In this document: piece by piece, positions 33,961 to 43,258 of the stretch
Layout: every line of letters starts with the position of its first letter
How positions within the stretch are numbered: the stretch's first letter is position 1
NCBI RefSeq assembly: GCF_047301505.1
Contig: NZ_CP154840.1
Span: forward strand, 1,984,001 to 2,048,000
Direction: 5' to 3'
DNA from: Lysinibacillus_B sp031181585
GTDB taxonomy: Bacteria; Bacillota; Bacilli; Bacillales_A; Planococcaceae
DNA length: 64,000 nt
Translations under genes and position numbers: made by a program
The notes under the pieces: generated by a model
The model's database searches: none
The model's input: the letters and a program-made list of their open reading frames with translations, nothing else
Told to the model about the DNA's origin: nothing

Positions 33961-34503
33961 TTAAATTACTTCAGCGCCAAGCGTTCCGGTAAAATGTCCA
34001 AGTGCCCAATCATGGCCTGCCTGATTGAAGCTCGCTACTCCGTCTTTATAGATTGAAAGGGTATAGCCGAGGTTGTAGGCATCCACTGCAGTATGCAGCA
34101 CGCAAATATCTGTACATACACCGACAAGCGCAATATTTTTAATTCCTCGTTCTTGGAGCAGTTGGTGGAGATTTGTTCCCGCAAAAGCGGAATAACGAGT
34201 TTTATCTAACGATAGACAGCGGTCTGCATGTTTTTCGTAACTATTCTTTACAGAGCCGTACAATTCTCGACCCGCTGTTCCAGCAATATTATGCGGCGGA
34301 AACAACTTCGTTTCAGGATGGAACGGATCGCCTTCGAAATGAATGTCATTGGTGAAAACGACAAGCTCCTCAGCGGCTATATATTCTTCGATGAGCGAAG
34401 AAATTTTTTGAGCGATTTGCTGACCCGGTTTGCCGCATGTCAATTTCCCATCATCCGCAACAAAATCATACGTATAATCAATAACGATCAAAGCTTTTTT
34501 CAT
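33961..34503 (-). CDS. pncA: Nicotinamidase/isochorismatase-family amidohydrolase (PncA)
   Basis: 180 residues. Catalytic triad: Asp in VIDYTYDF (about 9), Lys in DKTRYSAF (about 99), Cys in GVCTDICVLHTA (about 136); metal ligands in TNDIHFEGDPFHPET. Matches the PncA branch (B. subtilis YueJ length). Converts nicotinamide to nicotinate for NAD salvage. Its start has GGAGGCGAAT on the minus strand. Confidence 0.85.
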   Translation of the reverse strand: MKKALIVIDYTYDFVADDGKLTCGKPGQQIAQKISSLIEEYIAAEELVVFTNDIHFEGDPFHPETKLFPPHNIAGTAGRELYGSVKNSYEKHADRCLSLDKTRYSAFAGTNLHQLLQERGIKNIALVGVCTDICVLHTAVDAYNLGYTLSIYKDGVASFNQAGHDWALGHFTGTLGAEVI

Positions 34504-34644
34504 AATATTCGCCTCCTTAATAGTATGTACATATTATGCCAGTTGTATAGGCTGAAAAATAAAAATAAAAATATTCAAAAAATTTTGTAAAATGATGAGT
34601 CTTGCATTATAATAATCTCAAACGACAATGAGAGGGTGGGCATC

Positions 34645-34752
34645 ATGGATACAGAATACATGAAAAAGGTTGATAAGCAGGGACTTTTATTTGTTATATT
34701 GCATACCATCATCTTATTAAATTTTGCATTCGAATTTTTACTTATCACCTAG
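34645..34752 (+). CDS. 35-residue membrane peptide
   Basis: ATG preceded by GAGAGGGTGGG. The sequence is a charged start (DTEYMKKVDKQG) then one membrane helix (LLFVILHTIILLNFAFEFLL). Its stop codon lies in the terminator hairpin. No family recognised; the ribosome site, single helix and dedicated terminator make it credible. Confidence 0.55.
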   Translation: MDTEYMKKVDKQGLLFVILHTIILLNFAFEFLLIT

Positions 34753-34773
34753 CAGCAATGCTAGGGTTTTTTT
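34748..34773 (+). terminator. Terminator of small ORF
   Basis: CCTAGCA (34748-34754) with TGCTAGG (34759-34765), T7. Confidence 0.85.
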
Positions 34774-34909
34774 ATGCGACCAATTCATAGAATTGGAGGA
34801 TTGCACGAGGCTAACGAGCTGCCTGCCCGAAAGAGGGAATGTGCTGGTGCGCGCATGATTATACTTCATAGACAGGTACTTTAAATCAGTTTTTTAGGAG
34901 GGAATGAAT

Positions 34910-36082
34910 ATGCAAACATTTCATGAAGCATTTGCCGGGTTAGAAAGGCCTTTTGCCTGGGTTGATATGGATGCGCTTGATGCAAATATTGAGTTTGTCG
35001 CTGCAAAAGCGAAAAAGCCCATCCGGATTGCTACTAAATCGATCCGTTCCATTCAGCTTCTTCGCTACATAGCCGAGCGTCTGCCGAAAACAGCCGGCTT
35101 TATGACCTATTCGGCAGCGGAAACGGTTTTTCTGCTTGAGCAGGGCTTCAATCATTTGCTCATTGGCTATCCGGTCATGGAGGAACACGCTGTAAAAAGG
35201 CTGCTCTTTCAAATTAAAGCCGGCAAGGATGTTACCTTTATGGTCGATCATATGGAACAAATAGAATTTTTAGAGAGTATGGCTTCAGGTATGGATGTTA
35301 CGGTACCGATCTGTATCGATGTGAATGTCTCCGATAATTACGGAGTGCTGTATTTTGGTACGAAACGATCTCCGCTGGATAGCTTTGAACGAGTGGCCAA
35401 TCTTTTATATGCCATCTCAGACAGAAAGGTTGAAGTCCGTGGGGTTATGACCTATGAAGCGCAAGTCGCCGGTGTACCTGACTTGCCGGATGAAACCATA
35501 CTTTCCCGCTTAAAAAGTAGAGTGATCAGTCAATTAAAAAAGAGATCCATTGAGCAGATTGAACAGACGCATGACGATATCGTATCTATTATCCGACACT
35601 TGGAAGCGCCTATTTTAATCAATGCAGGCGGTTCAGGCAGCATTGAATCTACCAACCTATTAGAAGTTACGGAAATGACGATAGGTTCTGCTTTTCTCGC
35701 ACCTGCATTATTTGACCGCTATCATTCTCTATCATTGCAAAAAGCAAGTGGTTTTGCGCTGGCGGTTGTCAGGCAATTTGACGAGGAGACATTTGTTTGC
35801 CACGGAGGTGGTTATGTTGCTTCAGGTGCTCCGGGAATAGACAGGCTTCCTGCTTTTTATGAGGAAGGGCGTTTTCGCTATTTATCATTAGAAGGAGCAG
35901 GAGAGGTACAAACACCGATTGTCGACAGTAAAAAAGCGCTGCATATAGGCGAGACGGTATATTTCAGGCATGCCAAAGCTGGGGAATTATGCGAGCGCTT
36001 TCCGGTCCTTCATGCGGTACGAAGAGGCGTTCATATAGGCACGTATTCAACATATCGAGGTGATGGACAATGTTTTCTATGA
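34910..36082 (+). CDS. PLP-dependent amino acid deaminase/aldolase-like (D-threonine aldolase type)
   Basis: 390 residues. Fold-type III barrel with the PLP lysine in RIATKSIRS (about 43), HLLIGYPV strand, and a C-terminal beta domain with a metal-like FVCHGGGYVAS. Resembles D-threonine aldolase/D-serine dehydratase relatives. ATG 34910 lies 7 bases after AGGAGGG. It overlaps the next gene, an FAD-linked oxidase, by 13 bases, so the two act as a unit of unknown pathway. Confidence 0.75.
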   Translation: MQTFHEAFAGLERPFAWVDMDALDANIEFVAAKAKKPIRIATKSIRSIQLLRYIAERLPKTAGFMTYSAAETVFLLEQGFNHLLIGYPVMEEHAVKRLLFQIKAGKDVTFMVDHMEQIEFLESMASGMDVTVPICIDVNVSDNYGVLYFGTKRSPLDSFERVANLLYAISDRKVEVRGVMTYEAQVAGVPDLPDETILSRLKSRVISQLKKRSIEQIEQTHDDIVSIIRHLEAPILINAGGSGSIESTNLLEVTEMTIGSAFLAPALFDRYHSLSLQKASGFALAVVRQFDEETFVCHGGGYVASGAPGIDRLPAFYEEGRFRYLSLEGAGEVQTPIVDSKKALHIGETVYFRHAKAGELCERFPVLHAVRRGVHIGTYSTYRGDGQCFL

Positions 36083-37389
36083 AAAACTTTGCGAAAGGAA
36101 AGTCATGGACGAACTGGTCAGAAAGTTTTGTCAGCTATCCAGCCTATTATGCACCAACATCGGCCGAACAAATAAGCGATATCATAAAAGGACATCAGAA
36201 GAAAGGGATGACCATTCGAACGACAGGAGCCGCCCATTCCTTCAGCCCAGTAGCATTACCAGAACATTCGGCTCTTTCTCTTCATCACCTGCGAGGATTG
36301 CAGTCGGTCGATTTAGAAAAAATGGAAGCAACTTTTTATGCAGGCACGTATCTGTATGAAATTGGGCCGCTGCTGGAGGCGTATGGACTTGCCGTAATTA
36401 ATATGGGCGATATTGATGTCCAAAGTCTTGCAGGTGTCATTTCGACAGGAACACATGGAACAGGCGTGACGCTTGGGTCCTTTTCGTCCATGGCTGTAAA
36501 GTGGACTTTTATTGACGGAAAGGGAGAAATGATTACCCATGAGCGAGGGAATGACGACCTTTCCGATGCGCTCCATCTCTCATTAGGGTTACTTGGGGTA
36601 CTGGTGGCTGTGACAATTCGTGTCTTGCCGCTGTATAGCCTGGCATATACGGCTGCAAGGGAAGACTTCACGACGTCACTCCTAAACTTTAGACAAGAGA
36701 TCCGCAGCAATCGACATGTTGAATGGTATTACTTCCCAGGTTCAGACAGGATCCAAGTAAAAAGGATGAACATGGCGCCTGTCACTTATGCCTCAGACAA
36801 GGAACGGAAAAAAGAACAGCGAAAACTGGAGTTAATCGAAAATCGTTTATTTGAAGGAGTATCAAAACTTTGCAGGTGGAAGCCGGATTGGAGCGGGGCG
36901 GTGAGCATGCTCTCTTCCCGTATGATTACCGAAGGAAAGAAAACAGATATTTGCTACAAAGTATATCCCACTTCACGCCGCGTAAAGTTTACGGAAACTG
37001 AATATGCGATTCCGCTCGAACATTTCGAAGCATGTATGGAAGAAATTCACGAGGTGATGAAAAAGAGGACCTTTCCTGTTCATTTTCCGATTGAGTGCAG
37101 GACGACAATGGGAGAGCGTGGTTTTTTAAGTCCTACCATGGGACGGGAAAGCGCCTTTTTAGCCTTCCATATGTATAAGGGGATGGACGATACAGCATAT
37201 TTCCGGTGGGTGTTTGAGTTAATGAAAAAGTATGATGGCAGAGCCCATTGGGGGAAAATCAACTGCTATGATGAAACAGACATCACCATGTTCTATCCTG
37301 ACGCTGAAAAATTTAATGAAATACGGCAATTATTTGACCCGGGAAATATTTTTATGACGCACTATTTTAAACATATTTTTCATAGTTAA
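36070..37389 (+). CDS. FAD-linked oxidase, D-arabinono-1,4-lactone oxidase type
   Basis: 439 residues. The FAD-binding PCMH part (about 20-190) has RTTGAAHSFSPV, where the His is the covalent FAD site in vanillyl-alcohol/ALO oxidases, and STGTHGTG. The ALO C-terminal domain ends in FDPGNIFMTHYF. Oxidises aldonolactones or alditols in relatives. Ribosome site GAGGTG. Translationally coupled to the aldolase-like gene. Confidence 0.8.
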   Translation: MFSMKNFAKGKSWTNWSESFVSYPAYYAPTSAEQISDIIKGHQKKGMTIRTTGAAHSFSPVALPEHSALSLHHLRGLQSVDLEKMEATFYAGTYLYEIGPLLEAYGLAVINMGDIDVQSLAGVISTGTHGTGVTLGSFSSMAVKWTFIDGKGEMITHERGNDDLSDALHLSLGLLGVLVAVTIRVLPLYSLAYTAAREDFTTSLLNFRQEIRSNRHVEWYYFPGSDRIQVKRMNMAPVTYASDKERKKEQRKLELIENRLFEGVSKLCRWKPDWSGAVSMLSSRMITEGKKTDICYKVYPTSRRVKFTETEYAIPLEHFEACMEEIHEVMKKRTFPVHFPIECRTTMGERGFLSPTMGRESAFLAFHMYKGMDDTAYFRWVFELMKKYDGRAHWGKINCYDETDITMFYPDAEKFNEIRQLFDPGNIFMTHYFKHIFHS

Positions 37390-37444
37390 GAACTAGACTC
37401 TGAACGGAAAATAGAAAAGAAGGGGCTTTTCAAAAAAAATGTCC

Positions 37445-37583
37445 AAATTTCAAAAATTTAACCAAACGAGCTAAAACGAAACAATATCAATGAAGAAAGC
37501 GTTTTCTCTAAAAAAGGAATGTTTTGAATTGTTTAAAAATTTAAAAATTAGTGTTGACGAGTATCTTCATTTCGTACTATGAT
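37445..37583 (+). promoter_or_regulatory. ilvD promoter with CodY-like boxes
   Basis: Promoter TTGACG (37554-37559), 18 bases, TATGAT (37578-37583). Upstream, AAATTTCAAAAATTT (37445-37459) and AATTGTTTAAAAATT (37527-37541) each differ at 3 positions from the CodY consensus AATTTTCWGAAAATT. The leader after the start site holds two hairpins (ACGTTCG/CGAACGT and GATGGAT/ATCCATC-type) but no T-box motif. Confidence 0.6.
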
Positions 37584-37688
37584 AGCAACAATTTAACACG
37601 TTCGTTCTTACAAGCGAACGTCAATATGTAAGTAATGATGGATAAAAAATCATCCATCTGAAAGAGATAGACGTGAGGGGCGTTCTAA

Positions 37689-39359
37689 ATGAGAAGTGAT
37701 ATGATTAAGCTAGGGGTAGACCGAGCTCCTCACCGTAGTCTTTTATATGCTACGGGAAAAGTGAAGGCGAAAGATCTAGATAAGCCTTTCATCGGTGTAT
37801 GTAACTCATATATTGATATTATTCCGGGACATGTACACCTGCGGCAATTCGCAGATGTCGTAAAGGAAGCCATCATCGAAGCTGGAGGAATTCCATTCGA
37901 GTTCAACACAATTGGAGTTGATGATGGAATTGCGATGGGACATATCGGCATGCGCTATTCACTGCCATCACGTGAAATCATTGCAGATGCGGCAGAGACA
38001 GTCATCAATGCGCACTGGTTTGACGGCGTGTTCTACATTCCGAACTGTGACAAAATCACACCAGGAATGCTGATGGCGGCTGCCCGTACAAATGTACCGT
38101 CTGTCTTTGTATCAGGCGGACCGATGGAGGCAGGGACTTCATCGACAGGCAAGCAGCTTTCCTTAACAAGTGTTTTTGAAGGTGTCGGTGCTTTAAAATC
38201 AGGCAAAATGACGGCAGAAGAGCTGCATGACATCGAGCATAATGCATGTCCTACATGCGGCTCGTGTTCCGGGATGTTTACTGCAAACTCCATGAACTGT
38301 CTAATGGAAATGTTGGGCGTAGCGCTTCCGGGTAACGGTACAATCGTTGCGACAAGTGATGAGCGCCATCGTTTGATTAAAAAAGCGGCCAAACATTTAG
38401 TCCGTATGATTAAAGAGGACATCAAACCTCGCGATATTATTACAAAAGAAGCGATTGACGATGCATTTGCACTTGATATGGCAATGGGTGGATCGACGAA
38501 TACTGTTCTCCATACATTAGCGATTGCAAATGAAGCGGAAATCGAATATAACATTGAAGACATTAATAAAGTAGCGGAAAGAGTGCCGTATTTAGCCAAA
38601 ATTATGCCGGCATCGGATATTTCGATGGATGACATAGAAAAGGCCGGGGGCGTATCATCCATTATCAATGAGTTAACAAAGATTCCGGGAGCCATCCATC
38701 CGGAGCGGCAGACAATTGCCGGCGTTTCAATGGGTGAATTAGTGAAAGATTATCATATTAAGAATGATCAAGTGATTCGAACGAAAGATAATCCATACTC
38801 ACCAGTTGGTGGTTTATCCGTGTTATTCGGTAACATCGCACCAGAAGGATCAGTTATTAAAGTAGGAGCGGTTGACCCATCGATCAAAGTATTTACCGGT
38901 GAGGCAATTGTGTTTGATTCTCAGGAAGAAGCACAGACAGCTATTGATGAAGGCAAAGTTCGCGAAGGGCATGTTGTGGTCATTCGTTATGAAGGGCCAA
39001 AAGGCGGTCCAGGCATGCCGGAGATGCTGGCACCAACATCAGCGATTCAAGGGCGCGGGCTCGGTACAAAAGTAGCGCTGATTACGGATGGACGCTTTTC
39101 AGGTGCATCCCGCGGGATTTCCATCGGCCATATTTCACCGGAAGCGGCAGAGGGCGGCCCGATCGCTCTTGTTGAAAACGGGGATTCTATCACGATTGAT
39201 CTGCCAAACCGTACAATCAATCTAGAAGTTTCTGAGGAGATTTTATCGGAAAGACGTACAAAATTAACACCATTTGAACCGAAAATTAAACGCGGCTGGT
39301 TGGCTCGTTACTCTAAGCTAGTAACAAATGCCTCTCAGGGCGGCGTGATGAAAATATAA
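37689..39359 (+). CDS. ilvD: IlvD, dihydroxy-acid dehydratase
   Basis: 556 residues. The three cluster cysteines are visible in GVCNSYIDI (about 50), PNCDKITPG (about 122) and CPTCGSCSGMFTANSM (about 195). Dehydrates 2,3-dihydroxy-isovalerate and -methylvalerate to the oxo acids of Val/Leu and Ile synthesis. Ribosome site GTGAGGGGCG. First gene of the ilv-leu cluster, separated from the rest by a T-box. Confidence 0.96.
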   Translation: MRSDMIKLGVDRAPHRSLLYATGKVKAKDLDKPFIGVCNSYIDIIPGHVHLRQFADVVKEAIIEAGGIPFEFNTIGVDDGIAMGHIGMRYSLPSREIIADAAETVINAHWFDGVFYIPNCDKITPGMLMAAARTNVPSVFVSGGPMEAGTSSTGKQLSLTSVFEGVGALKSGKMTAEELHDIEHNACPTCGSCSGMFTANSMNCLMEMLGVALPGNGTIVATSDERHRLIKKAAKHLVRMIKEDIKPRDIITKEAIDDAFALDMAMGGSTNTVLHTLAIANEAEIEYNIEDINKVAERVPYLAKIMPASDISMDDIEKAGGVSSIINELTKIPGAIHPERQTIAGVSMGELVKDYHIKNDQVIRTKDNPYSPVGGLSVLFGNIAPEGSVIKVGAVDPSIKVFTGEAIVFDSQEEAQTAIDEGKVREGHVVVIRYEGPKGGPGMPEMLAPTSAIQGRGLGTKVALITDGRFSGASRGISIGHISPEAAEGGPIALVENGDSITIDLPNRTINLEVSEEILSERRTKLTPFEPKIKRGWLARYSKLVTNASQGGVMKI

Positions 39360-39366
39360 TAATTTG

Positions 39367-39720
39367 AAAACGTTGATGAGGTTAAAGGGAGCAGAGACTT
39401 ACATCTACCAGAGAGCCGGTACTGCTGGAAGCCGGTGATGTAACTGAACCCGACATCCCCTCGGAGTGGGCTATTAAACGCTTTATGCCATTAGATAGCC
39501 CCGGGCATATAATCAGTGCTCGTTATTAATGAATAGTAAGTCTATCTTAGTTGCACGCATAATTATCGGAAGATTCCGAAAATATGGCGGAGATAGATCA
39601 TCAACACTGTTCATGAGGCAGCCAATTGTGCTGTGAATAAGGGTGGTACCATGAAAAGTCTTTTTCATCCCTACGTAAGAGGTGTTCTTTTGCGTGCGGA
39701 GAAAAAGGCTTTTTCTTTTT
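39367..39720 (+). promoter_or_regulatory. T-box riboswitch leader of ilvB-leuD
   Basis: Tandem T-box hallmarks: AGAGAGCC apical Stem I segment (39411-39418), specifier region CGACATCCCCTCGGAGTGGG (39451-39470), and T-box AATAAGGGTGGTACC (39636-39650). The terminator stem GAAAAGTCTTTTTC pairs with the GAAAAAGGCTTTTTC stretch at 39701-39715, then T5. ATC (39455-39457, Ile) sits where a specifier is expected if GAGG (39378-39381) pairs with CCTC (39459-39462); CTC (Leu) at 39460 is the alternative. A TATAAT -10 overlaps the ilvD stop (39355-39360) and would start RNA right at the leader. Confidence 0.9.
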
Positions 39721-39828
39721 ATAAATTTACCTGAGTTGACATGAGTAAAGTGTTTCAAGTTTCCACTACCCTTGATAGATGGGCGGATGGAATTTCCATA
39801 ATCAGTTTAGTAAGGAGGAGTAAACGAA

Positions 39829-41583
39829 ATGTCGAACGTTTCAGCAAAAGAGTTGCAACAACAAGAAATGTCACAACAAGAAGAAGTAAAAAAACCTAAA
39901 GATGGTGCTGATATCTTGGTGCAGGCACTGCATGATCAAGGTGTTGACATTATTTTCGGTTATCCGGGTGGAGCGGTTCTCCAAATATATGATGCAATGT
40001 ACCGGAATCCAATCCGGCATATCCTGACACGGCACGAGCAAGGAGCAATCCATGCTGCTGAAGGGTATGCGAGAGTAACGAATAAGCCTGGGGTTATCAT
40101 TGCGACAAGTGGACCAGGTGCTACGAATTTAGTAACAGGTATTGCAGATGCAATGATTGATTCTCTGCCGCTTGTAATTTTCACAGGGCAGGTAGCAACG
40201 TCGGTCATCGGTACAGATGCCTTCCAAGAAGCTGACATTATGGGAATTACAACACCAATTACAAAGCACAACTATCAAGTACAGGATGTGCGGGACATTC
40301 CGCGCATTGTACAGGAAGCTTTCCATATCGCCAATACAGGACGGAAAGGACCTGTTGTTATCGACTTCCCGAAAAATGTTTCGCAAACATTATTTACGGA
40401 AGGGGATATGCCGGAGACGCCAGAAGAAATTTACCTTCCGGGCTATCAACCGAACTGCAAGCCGAACTTTTTGCAAATCCAAAAGGCAATTCAAGCGCTC
40501 ACTTTAGCGAAAAAACCATTAGTACTGGCAGGTGCAGGGGTATTATTCGCCGAAGCGCAAGAAGAATTAACTGAATTTGTAGAAAAATATAAACTGCCAA
40601 TCATCAATACATTGCTTGGCCTTGGCAGCATCCATGGCAGCCATGAACTCTTCTACGGAATGGCTGGTATGCACGGGACAGTGACAGCAAATGATGCCAT
40701 TACAAAATGTGACCTTCTGATTAATATCGGGGCACGCTTCGACGATCGTCTGACAGGCAACCTGGCTACGTTTGCACCAAATGCAACGATTGTCCATATT
40801 GATATCGACCCAGCCGAGATCGGCAAGAATGTTCCGACGGATATTCCGATTGTTGCAGATGCGAAGGAAGCGTTGAATGCATTGCTGAAAAAAGACTTTG
40901 AAGGGCCGGATACATCAGCTTGGATCGATTATCTCAATGCTCAAGATAGGGAGTTCCCATTATGGTACGACGAAGATCCGCACGAAATCATGCCGCAGCA
41001 GGCACTGAAAGCCATCCATCGTATTACAAATGGAGATGCCATTGTTACAACAGACGTTGGGCAGCACCAAATGTTCGCGGCACAGTACTACGGTCTGAAT
41101 AACTCCCATAGTTGGGTGACATCCGGCGGTCTTGGGACGATGGGCTTCGGTTTCCCAGCAGCAATCGGAGCGCAGTTTGCGAAGCCGGATAAAAAAGTCA
41201 TTTCGATTTGCGGAGATGCCGGATTCCAAATGACAGCTCAGGAGCTTTCTTTATTGAAGGAATTTAACCTTCCGGTAAAAATCGTCATCCTGAACAACAG
41301 CTGTCTTGGCATGGTTCGCCAGTGGCAGGAAACATTCTATGAAGAACGTTATTCTTCTTCGTTAATGCCAATCCAGCCTGACTTCGTTAAACTGGCTGAC
41401 GCTTACGGCATCAAAGGCTATTTAATCGAAAAACCGGAAGAATTAGAAGATACACTGACAGAAGCTATCCTTTCTGACGAGCCGGTGCTGATCGACCTTC
41501 GTATTAAACAGTTAACAAGCGTTTATCCGATGGTAGCACCAGGCAAGGGATTACATGAAATGATCGGGGTGAAAAAGCTGTGA
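39829..41583 (+). CDS. ilvB: IlvB, acetolactate synthase large subunit
   Basis: 584 residues, ThDP enzyme. Catalytic Glu in ILTRHEQGAIHAAEG (about 67), FAD domain in the middle, ThDP/Mg motif starting GDAGFQMTAQEL (about 463) and closing NNSCLGMVRQWQ. Condenses pyruvates (or pyruvate with 2-oxobutyrate). AAGGAGGAG precedes the ATG. Overlaps ilvH by 4 bases. Confidence 0.96.
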   Translation: MSNVSAKELQQQEMSQQEEVKKPKDGADILVQALHDQGVDIIFGYPGGAVLQIYDAMYRNPIRHILTRHEQGAIHAAEGYARVTNKPGVIIATSGPGATNLVTGIADAMIDSLPLVIFTGQVATSVIGTDAFQEADIMGITTPITKHNYQVQDVRDIPRIVQEAFHIANTGRKGPVVIDFPKNVSQTLFTEGDMPETPEEIYLPGYQPNCKPNFLQIQKAIQALTLAKKPLVLAGAGVLFAEAQEELTEFVEKYKLPIINTLLGLGSIHGSHELFYGMAGMHGTVTANDAITKCDLLINIGARFDDRLTGNLATFAPNATIVHIDIDPAEIGKNVPTDIPIVADAKEALNALLKKDFEGPDTSAWIDYLNAQDREFPLWYDEDPHEIMPQQALKAIHRITNGDAIVTTDVGQHQMFAAQYYGLNNSHSWVTSGGLGTMGFGFPAAIGAQFAKPDKKVISICGDAGFQMTAQELSLLKEFNLPVKIVILNNSCLGMVRQWQETFYEERYSSSLMPIQPDFVKLADAYGIKGYLIEKPEELEDTLTEAILSDEPVLIDLRIKQLTSVYPMVAPGKGLHEMIGVKKL

Positions 41584-42095
41584 AACGAGTAATTACAGTT
41601 ATCGTGATTAATCAAAGCGGTGTGTTGAACCGCGTAACAGGCTTGCTGATGAAACGTCAATTCAACATTGAATCGATTACTGTAGGACATACAGAGCAGC
41701 CGAACTTCTCGAAAATGACGTTTGTCGTACACGTGGAAGATGAGAGCAAAATTGAACAGCTCATTAAGCAATTATCGAAACAGATTGACGTACTGAAGGT
41801 AAACGATATTACAGACAAATCCATCGTACTTCGTGAGCTTGCATTAGTGAAAGTCATTTCGCCGCCGAATACCCGGCTCGAAATGAACGCGATCGTGGAA
41901 CCATTCAGACCGCAGATTATCGATACAGCTAAAAATGTAGTGACTTATCAAGTGGTAGGACATCCAGAAAAAATCGATGCATTCATCGAGCTGATTCGTC
42001 CATACGGTATTAAAGAGTTAACACGTACAGGAGCTACAGCCTCTGTGCGTGAAACGCAAAAGTCTGAGCAGCCATTGCTATCAATCTTAAAATGA
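41580..42095 (+). CDS. ilvH: IlvH (IlvN), acetolactate synthase regulatory subunit
   Basis: 171 residues. N-terminal ACT domain (VITVIVINQSGVLNRVTGLL, then RQFNIESITVGHTE) that binds valine for feedback control, followed by the ALS_ss_C domain (about 85-160). Translationally coupled to ilvB (ATGA-type overlap). Confidence 0.95.
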   Translation: MKRVITVIVINQSGVLNRVTGLLMKRQFNIESITVGHTEQPNFSKMTFVVHVEDESKIEQLIKQLSKQIDVLKVNDITDKSIVLRELALVKVISPPNTRLEMNAIVEPFRPQIIDTAKNVVTYQVVGHPEKIDAFIELIRPYGIKELTRTGATASVRETQKSEQPLLSILK

Positions 42096-42244
42096 TCAAA
42101 TAGCTTGCGATGTTACAAGACAAATGCTGCGTCGTCCGTCGTGCTATTCGCCGCTGATGACCGGCTTCAAAGAGAGAGAACTGGAAGGACTAGATCTTTC
42201 CGTTTCAAATATAAAATATAAAGAAACCTTAGGAGGCTATTAAA

Positions 42245-43258
42245 ATGGCAACAATGTTTTATGAAAACCAAATCAACGATCAAGTATTAAGAGGGAAAAA
42301 AATCGCAATCATCGGGTACGGCTCACAAGGCCACGCACACGCTTTAAACTTAAAAGAATCAGGTTTTGACGTAGTAGTAGGTGTTCGCCCAGGGAAATCA
42401 TTCGATCAGGCTCGTGAAGATGGAGTAACAGTTATGTCGGTTGCAGATGCAGCTGCTAGTGCAGATGTTATCCAAATCCTGCTTCCGGATGAGCGTCAAA
42501 AAGCAGTATATGAGGCAGAAATCCTTCCGCATCTTACTGAAGGAAAAGCGTTAATGTTCGCGCATGGCTTCAACGTACACTTTGGTCAAATCACACCACC
42601 GGAAAACGTTGACGTATTCCTAGTAGCACCAAAGGGACCTGGTCATTTAGTACGCCGCCAATTCCAGCAAGGTGCAGGCGTTCCCGGACTATTTGCGATC
42701 CATCAAGATGCAACAGGTCAAGCACGCGACTTGGCACTGGCTTATGGAAAAGGAATCGGTTCAGCACGCGGCGGCTTACTTGAAACGACATTTGCAGAAG
42801 AGACAGTAACAGACCTATTTGGTGAGCAGGCAGTACTTTGCGGCGGTGCAACAGCTTTAGTAAAAGCTGGTTTTGAAACATTAGTGGAAGCGGGCTACCA
42901 GCCAGAGCTTGCTTACTTCGAAACATTACACGAACTGAAATTAATTGTTGACCTAATGTTTGAAGGCGGTATGGAAACAATGCGCTACTCGGTTTCAGAC
43001 ACAGCAGAATGGGGCGACTATGTATCAGGACCACGCATCATCGACGATTCAGTTAAGGCACGCATGAAAGATGTACTTACTGATATCCAAGACGGTACAT
43101 TCGCAAACGACTGGATCAACGAAAATGAAACGAACCGCCCGCGCTACACGAAATATAAAGAAGATGGTGCCAACCACCAAATCGAAGAAGTTGGTAAAAA
43201 ACTTCGTTCAATGATGCCGTTCATCAACGAAGGCAAAGAGAAAGTAGTGGTGAAATAG
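42245..43258 (+). CDS. ilvC: IlvC, ketol-acid reductoisomerase
   Basis: 337 residues, class I. NADPH loop IGYGSQGHAHALNL (about 23-36), APKGPGHLVRR (about 130), and the metal/catalytic helical part with ELKLIVDLMFEGGME (about 229). Acts after acetolactate synthase. AGGAGG before the ATG. The 149-base gap after ilvH carries no gene and no clear hairpin terminator. Overlaps the leuA start. Confidence 0.96.
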   Translation: MATMFYENQINDQVLRGKKIAIIGYGSQGHAHALNLKESGFDVVVGVRPGKSFDQAREDGVTVMSVADAAASADVIQILLPDERQKAVYEAEILPHLTEGKALMFAHGFNVHFGQITPPENVDVFLVAPKGPGHLVRRQFQQGAGVPGLFAIHQDATGQARDLALAYGKGIGSARGGLLETTFAEETVTDLFGEQAVLCGGATALVKAGFETLVEAGYQPELAYFETLHELKLIVDLMFEGGMETMRYSVSDTAEWGDYVSGPRIIDDSVKARMKDVLTDIQDGTFANDWINENETNRPRYTKYKEDGANHQIEEVGKKLRSMMPFINEGKEKVVVK

